From the NCBI GenBank assembly GCA_046706145.1, contig JBJKPP010000292.1:1-21635 (forward strand): DNA of 21,635 nt, written 5' to 3'. Position 1 is the stretch's first letter, and each line of letters starts with the position of its first letter. This stretch comes from JBJKPP01 sp046706145 (GTDB lineage: Bacteria > Bacteroidota > Ignavibacteria > Ignavibacteriales > Ignavibacteriaceae). Shown here in pieces: positions 6,295 through 15,522 of the stretch. The position numbers and the translations under genes are program-made. The notes below the pieces were generated by a model that saw only the letters and a program-made list of their open reading frames with translations, did not search any database and was not told the DNA's origin.

Positions 6295-8544
6295 TTATCT
6301 GCCGCCAGCAGGCAAGTTAGTCTCTAGGTAGTGAGTTAATGTCTCAAATAGATGTCTTCTTGTATTTGCACCTTCGTCAATGCTATGAGTTCTATTTGGA
6401 TAAATCATAAGTGAAAACAGTTTATTATCCTTTATTAGTTCATTTATTAGTCTTTCAGAACCTGCAAAGTGGACGTTGTCATCGCCGGTTCCATGAACTA
6501 AAAGCAGGTTTCCTTCAAGATTTTTCGCATAAGTAATCGGCGAACCCTTTATGTAATTTTCTTTGTCTTTGCTCCACAATCCCATATATCTTTCCTGGTA
6601 AATGTCATCATAAAGCCACTGAACGGGCACAGGTGCTACAGACATTCCGGTTTTGTAAATATCCGGGTGACGAAACATCAAGTTAAGGGTCATAGAACCA
6701 CCGCCACTCCAGCCCCAGACTCCAATTCGAGTTGTATCAACATAAGGCCAATCTAGTATTTTTCTGGCAGCTGCAGCCTGATCAGCCTGGTTGAGAATTC
6801 CTATTTTGTGAAACAATGCCTTTCTCCATTTTCTTCCTCGTGGAGCAGGTGTACCGCGATTATCAACACTAATAACCACATATCCCTGTTGAGTCAACAT
6901 GAGATGCCAAGGATATAACAGTGCATCCCACTCATCGGTAACTGATTGAGCTGCAGGTTCGCCATAAACATAAAACAACACAGGATATTTCTTTGACGGA
7001 GTAAAGTTATAGGGCAGCATTTCCCATCCGTTTAATTTTATCCCATCACCTATATCAACGGTGAAAAACTTTGTCGGCCTTTTCTTGAGTTCTGCTAATC
7101 TTTCTTTGAGTTCCGTATTGTTTTCCAATATTCTTATTGTTTTATGATTGGGCAGTGAAATTAATGAAACAGTTGGCGGCGTATCGAAGGTAGAAAAAGT
7201 ATGAAAAGCATATTTTGCGTCTGGAGAAATATTATAATTATTAGTACCAGCAAAATTCTCAGGCGTTATTTTTTCTTCTTTTGTGTTTCCATTTATATTC
7301 ACTCTAAATAAATACCTTTGTGAGGGATTCTTGGGGGAAGCTTTATAATAAATATATCCTCCTTCGGCATCAACTTTTTCTATATCAATTACGTCAAAAT
7401 CTCCGGGAGTAATCATTCTAATACTTTTGCCGTTCCTAGAAATAATATAAATATGATGCCAGCCGTCTTTGTCGCTCGTCCATGTAAAATATTTTCCGTT
7501 GTCAAACCAATGTAAATCATCGTTAACATCTACCCACGCAGAATCGGCATCAGTATAGATATTTTTTGTATCCCCGGTTTTTACGTTGCACAACATTACC
7601 TTCATTGTATCCTGAACCCTGTTAAGTTGCTCAACATAAATTTGGTCGGAGGTATCGGCCCAATCCATTCTTGCTATATAATGATTTTGAGGATCACCTG
7701 GAATCTTCATCCACTCTGTTTTCCCCCCTTCTGCACTAACCACACCAACTCTTCCGATTGAATTTGTTTGTCCTACAGTAGGATATGGAATTGGTTTTAG
7801 GAACGGATAAAGTGAGTCCGTTTTATTTATCAAATAGAAAATTGGGACTTTGGTTTGATTAAGCTGCCAATAAGCAATTGATTTACTATCCGGGCTCCAT
7901 CTGAATCCGTCTCGCAAATCAAGCTCTTCTTCGTAAACCCAATCGAATGTCCCATTTATAATATTTACAGAACCATCTTTTGTTAAAGGTATTATCTTTC
8001 CGTCTGCAATATTTTCCACATAAATATTATTTTCTCGTACATAGGCAACATCCTTACTGTCGGGAGAAAACTTTGCAAATTTTAATGTTGAAGGCTTGGC
8101 AACCTTACCGCCGAGCTTTAGCAATTTCCAAGATTCAAGATTCAAAACCCAGTAATCACCCCGGGTTTTCTTTCTCCAGATTCTTTTTGAATTTGTATAA
8201 ATTAAAAGTTTTTCATGATCTTTTGAGAAGAAATAATCATCAATAGATAACGGTTTTGCCTCGCCAGGGGGAATTAATTTTTCCGCGGGTACAACAATGC
8301 TTCTGCTACTTGTTAGAATATTATAACGTACAATATCATGCGCATCTTCGATTGATTTAGACGGCTCAACAACGGTGTAGGATTTATTGTCGTCACTCCA
8401 TTTTAATAATTCTGGAGTCTTGACAGTAAACTCGTTTGAATTGAAGATTTTATTGATTGTAACAAGTGAAGAATCGCTTTGTTGTGAGTATCCAGTTGAA
8501 ACAAAGAGAAAAATAATATAGAGAGAAATAGATATTTTTTTCAT
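6295..8544 (-). CDS. Secreted S9B dipeptidyl peptidase IV-like serine peptidase
   Basis: This 749-residue enzyme is predicted to release Xaa-Pro or Xaa-Ala dipeptides from peptide N-termini in the periplasm or outside. A signal peptide (1-21, ending GYSQ) is followed by a beta-propeller domain to about residue 490 and an alpha/beta hydrolase peptidase domain. DWVYEEELDLRDG (201-213) contains the glutamate pair, about 205-206, that binds the substrate N-terminus and marks the DPP4 subgroup. The catalytic Ser613 sits in GWSGGG (611-616). The acid is in GTGDDNVH (685-692, Asp688 or Asp689), and the His is His720 in NRTHS. All key residues are present and the length is normal for the family. AAGG lies about 11 bases before the ATG. 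The M1 peptidase gene ends only 23 bases upstream on the same strand, so the two probably form an operon. Confidence 0.95.
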   Translation of the reverse strand: MKKISISLYIIFLFVSTGYSQQSDSSLVTINKIFNSNEFTVKTPELLKWSDDNKSYTVVEPSKSIEDAHDIVRYNILTSSRSIVVPAEKLIPPGEAKPLSIDDYFFSKDHEKLLIYTNSKRIWRKKTRGDYWVLNLESWKLLKLGGKVAKPSTLKFAKFSPDSKDVAYVRENNIYVENIADGKIIPLTKDGSVNIINGTFDWVYEEELDLRDGFRWSPDSKSIAYWQLNQTKVPIFYLINKTDSLYPFLKPIPYPTVGQTNSIGRVGVVSAEGGKTEWMKIPGDPQNHYIARMDWADTSDQIYVEQLNRVQDTMKVMLCNVKTGDTKNIYTDADSAWVDVNDDLHWFDNGKYFTWTSDKDGWHHIYIISRNGKSIRMITPGDFDVIDIEKVDAEGGYIYYKASPKNPSQRYLFRVNINGNTKEEKITPENFAGTNNYNISPDAKYAFHTFSTFDTPPTVSLISLPNHKTIRILENNTELKERLAELKKRPTKFFTVDIGDGIKLNGWEMLPYNFTPSKKYPVLFYVYGEPAAQSVTDEWDALLYPWHLMLTQQGYVVISVDNRGTPAPRGRKWRKALFHKIGILNQADQAAAARKILDWPYVDTTRIGVWGWSGGGSMTLNLMFRHPDIYKTGMSVAPVPVQWLYDDIYQERYMGLWSKDKENYIKGSPITYAKNLEGNLLLVHGTGDDNVHFAGSERLINELIKDNKLFSLMIYPNRTHSIDEGANTRRHLFETLTHYLETNLPAGGR

Positions 8545-8567
8545 GAGTTTGCCTTAAAAGAAAAACT

Positions 8568-10274
8568 TTAATCAATTTTGATGTTGCTATCTGGATCGAT
8601 ATATCGTTTAAACAATTTAACATTCACATAAAAGCGATCTTCATCAACCTTAAAATTGTTGGGGTCAACTGTAAGCTTTATTGTATGCCAATTAGTTGTT
8701 GGGTAAATGAAATCAAATTTATCATTTTTCAGAGTCACTCTAATCGGCATTCTGAAATTTTTAACATCCGCCTCCCATCTATAATGTAGAATTTCTTCTT
8801 TTCCCTTTTTGACTAATTGTAAGATAAGGGTTGGAATATTCGGGTAGCGCAAATATTGATTGAAGAAATAATTGTAGTTCGTTCCGGTTTCCTTATTAAT
8901 ACAATTAATTATATCCGTATCGCTTACTGTTTGATATTTGAATGTATTATACAAACCCCTCAAAGTTGCAAACCAAAGGCTATCATTATTTATTACACTT
9001 CTTAGAGTATTCAGCATAAGCTGTCCTTTATCATACATGTCACTTGAGCCTTCGTGGTTTACGTTAAAGGGACCTATTATAGGTTTGTCATTTAGTACGC
9101 CGGGCTTTTTACCATTAATATATTTTAACGATTCATCATATCCGTAATAATATTCTACAAAAAGCGCCTCAGCATAAGCCGCAAAGCTTTCGTGTATCCA
9201 CATGTCTGCAAGGTCTTTGGATGTAATGCTGTTTCCCCACCATTCATGTGCACTTTCGTGTATGATTATAAAGTCAAATTTTAAACCTACCTCTGAACTT
9301 GCAAAACCTTCGTAACCTTCTAAATAATGATTGCCGTAAGCAATTGCGCTTTGATGTTCCATTCCATTATGTGAAGATTCTATGAGCTTATAACCATCGC
9401 GGTAAAAAGGATATTTTCCAAAGTAATGTTCATATGCTTTTAACATTCTGTTGACATCTTTGAATTGTACTTTAGCTTTCTCCAAGTTCTGCGGCATTAC
9501 GTAATAATCAAGGGTGAGTTTTTGACCGTCACTGCTTGTATAAATATCGCTGAAGTGAGCATATTTTCCGATGTTTAATGTTGCATCATAATTGTTGATA
9601 GGGTATGAAACGAACCAGTCATATTTAGTCCATCCATCCGGTAAGGTTGTTTTTTTGCGAAGCCTCCCGTTTGACACATCTTCTAATCCAGGCGGACAAG
9701 TAATACTGATAAGCATGCTGTCCGGTTCATCTGATTGATGATCTTTATTCGGCCACCAAAGGCTTGCGCCGGTTCCCTGACATGTTACTTCTACCCATGG
9801 ATTCCCACTTTTGTCTTCTGTCCATATAAATCCGCCGTCCCACGGCGGGTTCTTGGCGATTATAGGTTTTCCGGAATAATAAAATGTTATATGTCTTATT
9901 GTATTTTTTTTAAATTCATGAGGGTATGAAATAAAGACGGCTCCGTACTCTCTTGTGTATTTTAATTCTGTACCATCGTCTAAAACTATTTTATCAATTT
10001 TCAGGTTTGGAAAAAGGTCAACCTGCATTTTATTAAAATCATCTACAACCTTAAAATAGATTTTGTTAAAACCTTTGATTGACTCTGTAGTAGGGTCAAC
10101 TCTGATTTCCAAATCGTAAAAAGTGACATCGTAACATGTTCGCAATGGTGTCAGCATTCCCCTTAAAGTATCAGCTTTTGTAAACTTTGGCCAATAATCT
10201 ATTTCCTTGTTCTGAGAGAAGATATTAAACGATAGAATAAAAAGAAGAACGAAAACGAGAGAATATTTTTTCAT
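8568..10274 (-). CDS. Secreted M1 family zinc metallopeptidase
   Basis: This 568-residue product is a gluzincin aminopeptidase of family M1. A signal peptide (1-20, IFS-Q) indicates export. The N-terminal beta-rich domain runs to about 240 and the catalytic domain to about 475; a final beta-sandwich domain follows. The zinc site is HESAH (339-343), with His339, Glu340 and His343, and the third ligand Glu362 in HESFAAYAEA. Tyr414 in YDKG is the expected transition-state tyrosine. The substrate-recognition motif is GMEHQ (304-308) instead of the textbook GAMEN, a variant found in other bacterial M1 members. The large C-terminal helical domain of the longest M1 enzymes is absent. AGGG precedes the ATG. 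It is the first gene of a pair with the DPP4-like peptidase; together they would trim extracellular peptides to amino acids and dipeptides. Confidence 0.95.
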   Translation of the reverse strand: MKKYSLVFVLLFILSFNIFSQNKEIDYWPKFTKADTLRGMLTPLRTCYDVTFYDLEIRVDPTTESIKGFNKIYFKVVDDFNKMQVDLFPNLKIDKIVLDDGTELKYTREYGAVFISYPHEFKKNTIRHITFYYSGKPIIAKNPPWDGGFIWTEDKSGNPWVEVTCQGTGASLWWPNKDHQSDEPDSMLISITCPPGLEDVSNGRLRKKTTLPDGWTKYDWFVSYPINNYDATLNIGKYAHFSDIYTSSDGQKLTLDYYVMPQNLEKAKVQFKDVNRMLKAYEHYFGKYPFYRDGYKLIESSHNGMEHQSAIAYGNHYLEGYEGFASSEVGLKFDFIIIHESAHEWWGNSITSKDLADMWIHESFAAYAEALFVEYYYGYDESLKYINGKKPGVLNDKPIIGPFNVNHEGSSDMYDKGQLMLNTLRSVINNDSLWFATLRGLYNTFKYQTVSDTDIINCINKETGTNYNYFFNQYLRYPNIPTLILQLVKKGKEEILHYRWEADVKNFRMPIRVTLKNDKFDFIYPTTNWHTIKLTVDPNNFKVDEDRFYVNVKLFKRYIDPDSNIKID

Positions 10275-10386
10275 GATAGAGCCCTATAAATTATAACCGG
10301 GGACGTAAATTTTGATAAATTTAATTTTTTAATTAAAATAATTTTGTCTTAAGTTCACAATAACCCTAAAATAGTGAATAATTTGA

Positions 10387-11853
10387 ATGAAAATTGCATT
10401 TGTTTCATCTGAAATTTTCCCGTATGCAAAGACCGGCGGGCTTGCTGATGTTGCAGGATCTTTACCCAGGGCATTAGAAAAATTGGGATGTGAAGTAAAA
10501 TTGTTCATGCCCAAATATAATTCTATAGATGAGTCACTTTTCGGACTACATTATAATTGGGAAATCGGGGAGATCCCAATTAGAGTGAACAATCAGATTC
10601 GTCCCGTTTATCTTCACCAGGCAACACTGCCAAATTCCAATGTCGAAGTAAACTTTATTGATTGCACATATTATTTCTCGAGAAATAGAATTTACACAAA
10701 CGATCCCGATGAAGATGAAAGATTCATTCTATTAAGCAAAGCGGTGATTGAAATATTGCAAAGATTAAACTGGGCTCCTGATGTAATCCACTGCAACGAT
10801 TGGCAAACTGGATTGCTGCCACTTTTTGTGAAAGACAATTACAACTGGGATAAATTTTTCGAGAAGGTCTCATTTCTTTTTACTATTCACAATATAGGTT
10901 ATCAAGGAAGGTTTGGAAAAGAGACGCTTCTAAAGGCAGAAATTAGAGAAGATTTGTTTTATCCGCATGGCCCTGTAGAGTTTGAGAATTCCGTCAGCTT
11001 TATGAAAGCAGGATTAGTTTTTTCGGATATAATAAATACTGTTAGTAAAACTTATGCAGAGGAAATTACTACTCCGGAATACGGTGCGGGTATGCACGAT
11101 GTTTTGCTTGGAAGAAAAGATGATTTATACGGAATTATTAACGGGGTTGATTATACCGATTGGAATCCCGAAGATGATAAATTAATTCCGTTTCGTTATA
11201 ATTCGTCTTATCTAAGCGGAAAAGCAAAGAATAAAAAATTCTTAATTGAGCATCTTAGACTGCCCTTTGATGAAAAAATCCCACTTATTGGAATAATCTC
11301 TAGAATGGCCGCGCAGAAAGGGTTTGATATTTTTGCTGATGCTGTTGATTCCTTGATGAGCCTAAATGCTCAATGGGTTATTCTTGGCAGTGGGGAAGAC
11401 GGGTATGAGAATCTTTTCCGCAGTTTGCAGCACAATTTTCCCGAAAAAGTTTCAACTTACATAGGATTTAGCAACGAACTATCACATCTTATCGAAGCTG
11501 CTTCGGATATGTTTGTAATGCCTTCGCATTATGAGCCTTGCGGCTTAAATCAGATTTACAGTTTAAGATACGGCACTGTTCCGATTGTTAGAAAAACGGG
11601 CGGGTTGGCGGATACGATTTTTGATTGGGATGAGATGGAGAAAAGCGGGAAGAATACAGGGAATGGTTTTACTTTTTATGATTATTCCGGGCAGGCGCTT
11701 TATAAAACTGTAGAGAAAGCAGTGAATACTTTTTCAAATAAATCTCTTTGGACAAAAATTCAAAAAAATGGAATGAAGATGAACTGCTCGTGGGAAAGTT
11801 CCGCTAAGGAATATATGGAGCTTTATAAAAAAGCAATTGACAGAAGGGAGTAG
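10387..11853 (+). CDS. glgA: Glycogen (starch) synthase, GT5 family
   Basis: GlgA transfers glucose from ADP-glucose (or UDP-glucose) to the non-reducing end of alpha-1,4-glucan in the cytoplasm. The 488-residue protein has the normal length and both Rossmann-like halves. N-terminal KTGGLADV (15-22) binds the donor phosphates. HNIGYQG (168-174), NGVDYTDWNP (252-261) and SRMAAQKG (305-312, Arg306 and Lys311) are present. EPCGLNQIYSLRYG (383-396) carries the catalytic-site glutamate, and a second KTGGL stands at 403-407. No strong Shine-Dalgarno is seen, but the ATG begins directly with the conserved MKIAFVSSE. No other glycogen genes are adjacent. It diverges from the M1 peptidase across 112 bases. 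Its stop codon lies inside a long hairpin (11850-11878). Confidence 0.97.
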   Translation: MKIAFVSSEIFPYAKTGGLADVAGSLPRALEKLGCEVKLFMPKYNSIDESLFGLHYNWEIGEIPIRVNNQIRPVYLHQATLPNSNVEVNFIDCTYYFSRNRIYTNDPDEDERFILLSKAVIEILQRLNWAPDVIHCNDWQTGLLPLFVKDNYNWDKFFEKVSFLFTIHNIGYQGRFGKETLLKAEIREDLFYPHGPVEFENSVSFMKAGLVFSDIINTVSKTYAEEITTPEYGAGMHDVLLGRKDDLYGIINGVDYTDWNPEDDKLIPFRYNSSYLSGKAKNKKFLIEHLRLPFDEKIPLIGIISRMAAQKGFDIFADAVDSLMSLNAQWVILGSGEDGYENLFRSLQHNFPEKVSTYIGFSNELSHLIEAASDMFVMPSHYEPCGLNQIYSLRYGTVPIVRKTGGLADTIFDWDEMEKSGKNTGNGFTFYDYSGQALYKTVEKAVNTFSNKSLWTKIQKNGMKMNCSWESSAKEYMELYKKAIDRRE

Positions 11854-11878
11854 TGACAGCAAAATTTGCTGTCACTAC
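11850..11878. repeat. Near-perfect inverted repeat spanning the glgA stop codon
   Basis: GTAGTGACAGCAAA (11850-11863) and its exact complement TTTGCTGTCACTAC (11865-11878) flank a single base, so a 12-base-pair stem with a 5-base loop is easily formed. The glgA TAG (11851-11853) is part of the left arm. No T-run follows on either strand, so it is not a standard intrinsic terminator, although it sits between convergent genes where one is expected. It may instead act as a 3'-end stabiliser or a binding site. Confidence 0.8.
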
Positions 11879-11890
11879 TACATGAATGCT

Positions 11891-13270
11891 TTAGTAACTG
11901 TATCTTACCCTAAAACTCAATTTAGTTTCGCTATTCTTTTTAACCGGAACTTTAAATACAATATTTTGCGCATCTTTTTTTTCGTAAGGAAGCGATGAAT
12001 TTAGAATTGTCCAGTAGTTGCCAAGAGTTCTATCAACTTCAACAGTTATATCTTCATCTTTCCTGTTTTTCAGAGTTATTTCATAGACTTGTTCATAAAC
12101 ATTATCGGCAATTTTTGTGTTCTCTTTTTGTACTTCGTCTGCAAGCACATCAAATGCCTCGCCTATTTTTAGTTTAACTCTTTCTCCTTTGGGAGTGTGG
12201 TCAATTTGGTCCTCACCGATAAACTCAAGACTATTTCCGTCTGATTTGTAAGCTCTCACTATACCTTTCGGCATAGGAACACCTAGGCCGTCTTTTTCTT
12301 TATTATTGAACTCAACTATTACATCAACTTTATTGTTTTGCACAGGCTGAAAATAACCAGAATAATAACTCCCGCTGTGATAATAATATTTTTTTGAGGC
12401 AGTTATATCGTTTGCTTCAAACAAAGAAATCTGTTTAGTTTCGTTATCTGCAATTGTTGTTGGTCGTTGTAAATTGTAAATATGGTATTCAAAAAAAGGT
12501 TTTTCCTGAAATTGAGGCTGCTCAACTTTTTGCATTGCCATTACACGCGTTGGAGCATATTCATTCTGCATTTGATTTTTTACAAGGTTTACATCACCCG
12601 CAACAAGCTTTAGGGTGGCGTTTTTGTAAGTCGCTCCGGATTGATTATCTATACTTACCCAGGCATTTAAATCCAATTTGTTGTCGTCTTTATTTAGTAC
12701 AGCAACATATTCAGCATGCCAGCTTAATCCTCCGGTTTGATAAGAAATCTCAATATTCTGGTTTCCAGAAGATTTAGACTTAACCAGCCAGGCTAACGTT
12801 GGTCTTGTAATTAATCCTTCCGGCAGTGAGCCGACCGAGTATCTATATTTTTGTGTATTCGGCACCATTAAAAGTCCACCGTCATCTTTTTGAAGAACTA
12901 ATTGACCGCCCGAGCTGGACAATAATTTGCCCTGTATTATATTCTCTTTATCATCTATTAATTTGATGTTGTGGTCGGTGTATTTTTCAAGAATTTTATT
13001 CAAGCTTACAAGATCATATTGATAATTCTGCTCCAGAACATCGCCGTTAAATTTTATGTGCACGCTTGTTGGATCAATTTGTTTTGCCACATCTGTAAAT
13101 TTAATTTCAGAAGTTCCCGATTTAACATAAATCTCCCGCACATCTTTTACCACACCGAGGTTATTGTTATAAACAGTAACAGCAATGGATTTTTGGTTTT
13201 GCTCTTGAGGAGTTATGCTAATTAGGGGAACTGCAATGAATAAAATTGTTAAGAATGATTTTAGTTTCAT
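11891..13270 (-). CDS. Secreted DUF4139 domain-containing protein
   Basis: The chosen start is the ATG at 13268-13270, giving 459 residues. It begins a clear signal peptide (MKLKSFLTILFIAVPLIS) and is preceded by AAGGAGA at good spacing; the 67 further upstream codons in frame look non-coding. The first part (NNNLGVVKDVREI and on) resembles the N-terminal region of DUF4139 proteins. The family signature follows in DNQSGATYKNATLKLVAGDVN (split here as seen) and YHIYNLQRPTTI. It ends in a beta-strand-rich segment (SFRVRYSY). The family is widespread in Bacteroidota and other groups and its function is not established. It probably acts in the periplasm. It converges on glgA and diverges from the iron-sulfur protein gene. 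Confidence 0.87.
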   Translation of the reverse strand: MKLKSFLTILFIAVPLISITPQEQNQKSIAVTVYNNNLGVVKDVREIYVKSGTSEIKFTDVAKQIDPTSVHIKFNGDVLEQNYQYDLVSLNKILEKYTDHNIKLIDDKENIIQGKLLSSSGGQLVLQKDDGGLLMVPNTQKYRYSVGSLPEGLITRPTLAWLVKSKSSGNQNIEISYQTGGLSWHAEYVAVLNKDDNKLDLNAWVSIDNQSGATYKNATLKLVAGDVNLVKNQMQNEYAPTRVMAMQKVEQPQFQEKPFFEYHIYNLQRPTTIADNETKQISLFEANDITASKKYYYHSGSYYSGYFQPVQNNKVDVIVEFNNKEKDGLGVPMPKGIVRAYKSDGNSLEFIGEDQIDHTPKGERVKLKIGEAFDVLADEVQKENTKIADNVYEQVYEITLKNRKDEDITVEVDRTLGNYWTILNSSLPYEKKDAQNIVFKVPVKKNSETKLSFRVRYSY

Positions 13271-13503
13271 GGAAAGTTTCTCCTTGAAATTTTCAATGTA
13301 GAAATTATAAACAATGCCGAAGCTAAAAGGTTCCCTGAATTCACCGGAGAAGGAAATTTTTTGTTGTTCCGTTACAAATCTAATCAAAAAATAAAGTAAG
13401 CTGAATAAGCTAAATGTCTCAATATGATTGCAAGAAATATGAAATTCTCTACTGAATAACTGCAGTTGCAATCCTTAAGAAAAAATTTACTATATTTTAA
13501 TTT

Positions 13504-13731
13504 ATGGAAACAAAGAAAGAATATACAAATGGTGAAGTTACAATCGTGTGGAAACCGAGGATTTGTCAACACTCCGGGAATTGTACGAGAGGGTTGCCAC
13601 AAGTTTTCAAACCAAAAGAAAAACCCTGGATTAATCCTGTAGAAGCTTCAACTGAAGAAATAATTAATCAAGTTAATAAATGTCCTTCCGGAGCACTGAG
13701 CTATTATCTAAACAAAAACCCGGAAAAATAG
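13504..13731 (+). CDS. Small YjdI-type (4Fe-4S) mono-cluster protein
   Basis: This 75-residue cytoplasmic protein matches the divergent 4Fe-4S mono-cluster domain seen in E. coli YjdI. The fingerprint is RICQHSGNCTRGLPQVF (19-35) followed by KCPSGALSY (59-67). Cys21, Cys27 and Cys60 are visible, with His23 in the position that often accompanies the first cysteines; a fourth cysteine is missing, as is usual for this family. PWINP (41-45) is also typical. The physiological role is unknown; electron transfer or redox sensing is possible. The cyclophilin gene starts 8 bases after its stop, so the two are likely co-transcribed. No strong Shine-Dalgarno is visible. Confidence 0.9.
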   Translation: METKKEYTNGEVTIVWKPRICQHSGNCTRGLPQVFKPKEKPWINPVEASTEEIINQVNKCPSGALSYYLNKNPEK

Positions 13732-13739
13732 TTTTAGCC

Positions 13740-14321
13740 ATGAAAAACCTTGTCGTTTTCTTTTTAACAATTTTACTTTTTGCGGATGTGCATTCGCAGA
13801 CTTCTAAAAATCCTTTGATTTCCATCGAAACAAGATTTGGAAACATTATAGTTGAATTATATAAAAACAAGGCTCCAATATCCGTGGATAATTTTCTCAA
13901 ATATGTAGATAAAGGATTATATAAAAATTCTTCGTTTTACAGAACTGTCAAAATGAATAACCAACCGCGTAACAAATATAAAATAGAAGTAATCCAGGGT
14001 GGTTTAGGAGATGATACTACAAAAATGCTTCCGCCGATAAAACATGAATCCACTAAAAAGACAGGTATTTTACATAAAAATGGGGTTATCTCTTATGCGA
14101 GAAATGCTCCGGGAAGTGAGACCTCAGAATTTTTTATTTGCATAGGAAATCAGCCGGAACTTGATTACGGCGGCAGACGAAATCCTGACGGCCAGGGTTT
14201 TGCTGCATTTGGAAAAGTGATTAAGGGAATGAATATAGTAAGAGAAATTCAGTTACAGCCGTCATCCGGACAGATGCTTAAACCAAGAGTTAAGATTTTT
14301 AATATTGTTAGAGTAAATTAA
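13740..14321 (+). CDS. Secreted cyclophilin-type peptidyl-prolyl isomerase
   Basis: This enzyme catalyses cis-trans isomerisation of peptide bonds before proline and should assist folding in the periplasm. I start it at 13740, not at an earlier in-frame ATG at 13680 that overlaps the iron-sulfur gene, because the 13740 start opens a signal peptide (MKNLVVFFLTILLFADVHSQ). The 193-residue protein contains cyclophilin elements in order: TRFGNIIVELYKNKAP (31-46), SSFYRTV with catalytic Arg68, VIQGG (84-88), ISYARNAPGSETSEFFICIG (117-136) and GFAAFGKVIKGM (153-164). The insertion between the Arg68 region and IQGG is longer than in the shortest cyclophilins. It lies 8 bases behind the iron-sulfur gene, with a weak ribosome binding site that suggests translational coupling. 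Confidence 0.93.
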   Translation: MKNLVVFFLTILLFADVHSQTSKNPLISIETRFGNIIVELYKNKAPISVDNFLKYVDKGLYKNSSFYRTVKMNNQPRNKYKIEVIQGGLGDDTTKMLPPIKHESTKKTGILHKNGVISYARNAPGSETSEFFICIGNQPELDYGGRRNPDGQGFAAFGKVIKGMNIVREIQLQPSSGQMLKPRVKIFNIVRVN

Positions 14322-14341
14322 ATATAAAAAGAGCCTTTTGT

Positions 14342-15418
14342 TTAACCACTTTTCTGGTTCTCTTCAATTATATCTAACAAAATATCAGCAGCTTCCTCAC
14401 ATTGCTCTTTAGAAACATCAAGATGAGTAACGGCACGGATTGTCCTATCTCCAAAAGCAAAAATTAACACGCCTCTATCTTCTGCTTTCTCAACCACAGT
14501 GGGAGCGTCCGGTGAATCTTCGGTAAGACTGAACACAATAATATTTGTTTGAATAGCCGGAAGGTCTATAATAATCTTCTGGCTTTCCGCTAGTTTATTT
14601 GCTATAATTTTTGCATTATCATGATCTTCATGTAATCTCTTAAAATTATGTTCCAAAGCATAAAGACCTGCTGCAGCAAATATTCCCACCTGCCGCATTG
14701 CCCCACCAAACATTCGTCTATAGCGAATGGCTCGATTAATTATATCCTTTGTTCCCACTATTAAAGAGCCTCCCGGTGCCCCAAGTCCTTTTGAAAGTGC
14801 AACACTAATTAAATCAAATGGTGCCGCCAATTCAGCAGGAGTTTTTTTGCTTGCTGCGGCTACATTCCAAAGTCTTGCACCGTCTAAATATGATTTTACA
14901 TCATGTGCTCTAGCAGCGTCACAAATCTTTACAACTTCATCTTGGGGGAAAATAACACCACCGCTGCGATTGTGTGTGTTTTCAATTTCAACTAATGTTG
15001 TCGGCGGATAAAGAATATGATTATGCGGTTTTATAGATGACACGAACTCTTCCATAGTAAAAGTTCCGTCATTGCCAATTTCCGTAAATTGAATGCCCGA
15101 ATTGACTGCGGCCGCCCCGGTTTCGTGCCAGACAGCATGGCTTTCCCGGCTCACTATTACATTATCTCCAGGTTGTGTTAGAGTTTTTAATGACACCTGA
15201 TTAGCCATAGTCCCTGAAGCAACCCATAGTGCTGTCTCTTTTCCCAACATCTTTGCGACTTTTTCTTGAAGTGCATTGATTGTAGGATCTTCACCGAATT
15301 GATCATCTCCCACAGGTGCAGATGCGATCGCTTTACGCATTTCAGGCGATGGACGGGTAACGGTGTCAGAACGCAGATCTATAGATTTGAATGGGTTGGG
15401 CGGTTGATTGTTTGCCAT
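14342..15418 (-). CDS. ltaE: Low-specificity L-threonine aldolase (PLP-dependent)
   Basis: This fold-type I PLP enzyme cleaves L-threonine or L-allo-threonine to glycine and acetaldehyde. The 358-residue length is normal. IDLRSDTVTRPSPEMR (13-28) is the characteristic start, with GDDQFGEDPT (37-46) and ASGTMANQ (67-74) following. Candidate cofactor residues are His94 (ring stacking), Asp179 and Arg182 in LDGARLWN, and the Schiff-base Lys210 in SKGLGAPGGS. The C-terminal FGDRTIRAVTHLDV contains the arginine expected to bind the substrate carboxylate. It is cytoplasmic. The radical SAM gene lies upstream on the same strand, 104 bases away, so co-transcription is possible. The gene symbol follows E. 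coli usage; related aldolases with other beta-hydroxy amino acid preferences cannot be ruled out. Confidence 0.93.
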   Translation of the reverse strand: MANNQPPNPFKSIDLRSDTVTRPSPEMRKAIASAPVGDDQFGEDPTINALQEKVAKMLGKETALWVASGTMANQVSLKTLTQPGDNVIVSRESHAVWHETGAAAVNSGIQFTEIGNDGTFTMEEFVSSIKPHNHILYPPTTLVEIENTHNRSGGVIFPQDEVVKICDAARAHDVKSYLDGARLWNVAAASKKTPAELAAPFDLISVALSKGLGAPGGSLIVGTKDIINRAIRYRRMFGGAMRQVGIFAAAGLYALEHNFKRLHEDHDNAKIIANKLAESQKIIIDLPAIQTNIIVFSLTEDSPDAPTVVEKAEDRGVLIFAFGDRTIRAVTHLDVSKEQCEEAADILLDIIEENQKSG

Positions 15419-15522
15419 AAATATTCTTCTGAATTAATTCTCGATTTTGTCGCCGTACTTGCAGCTATATTATTTACAAACTTAAACAATTCGAAATTAC
15501 TATCAACACTTTCAAGAAAAAA

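Noticed and set aside
13271..13471. N-terminal 67-codon extension of the DUF4139 gene
   Set aside because: The ATG at 13268-13270 has AAGGAGA and starts a signal peptide; the extension would bury it and shows no domain.
13680..13739. Earlier start for the cyclophilin, overlapping the iron-sulfur gene
   Set aside because: The 20 extra residues hide a clear signal peptide and arise from the overlapping frame of the preceding gene.
14327..14339. Short hairpin AAAAG-AGC-CTTTT between cyclophilin and threonine aldolase
   Set aside because: A 5-base AT-rich stem with a 3-base loop is too weak to call a terminator, though some terminator is expected between these convergent genes.
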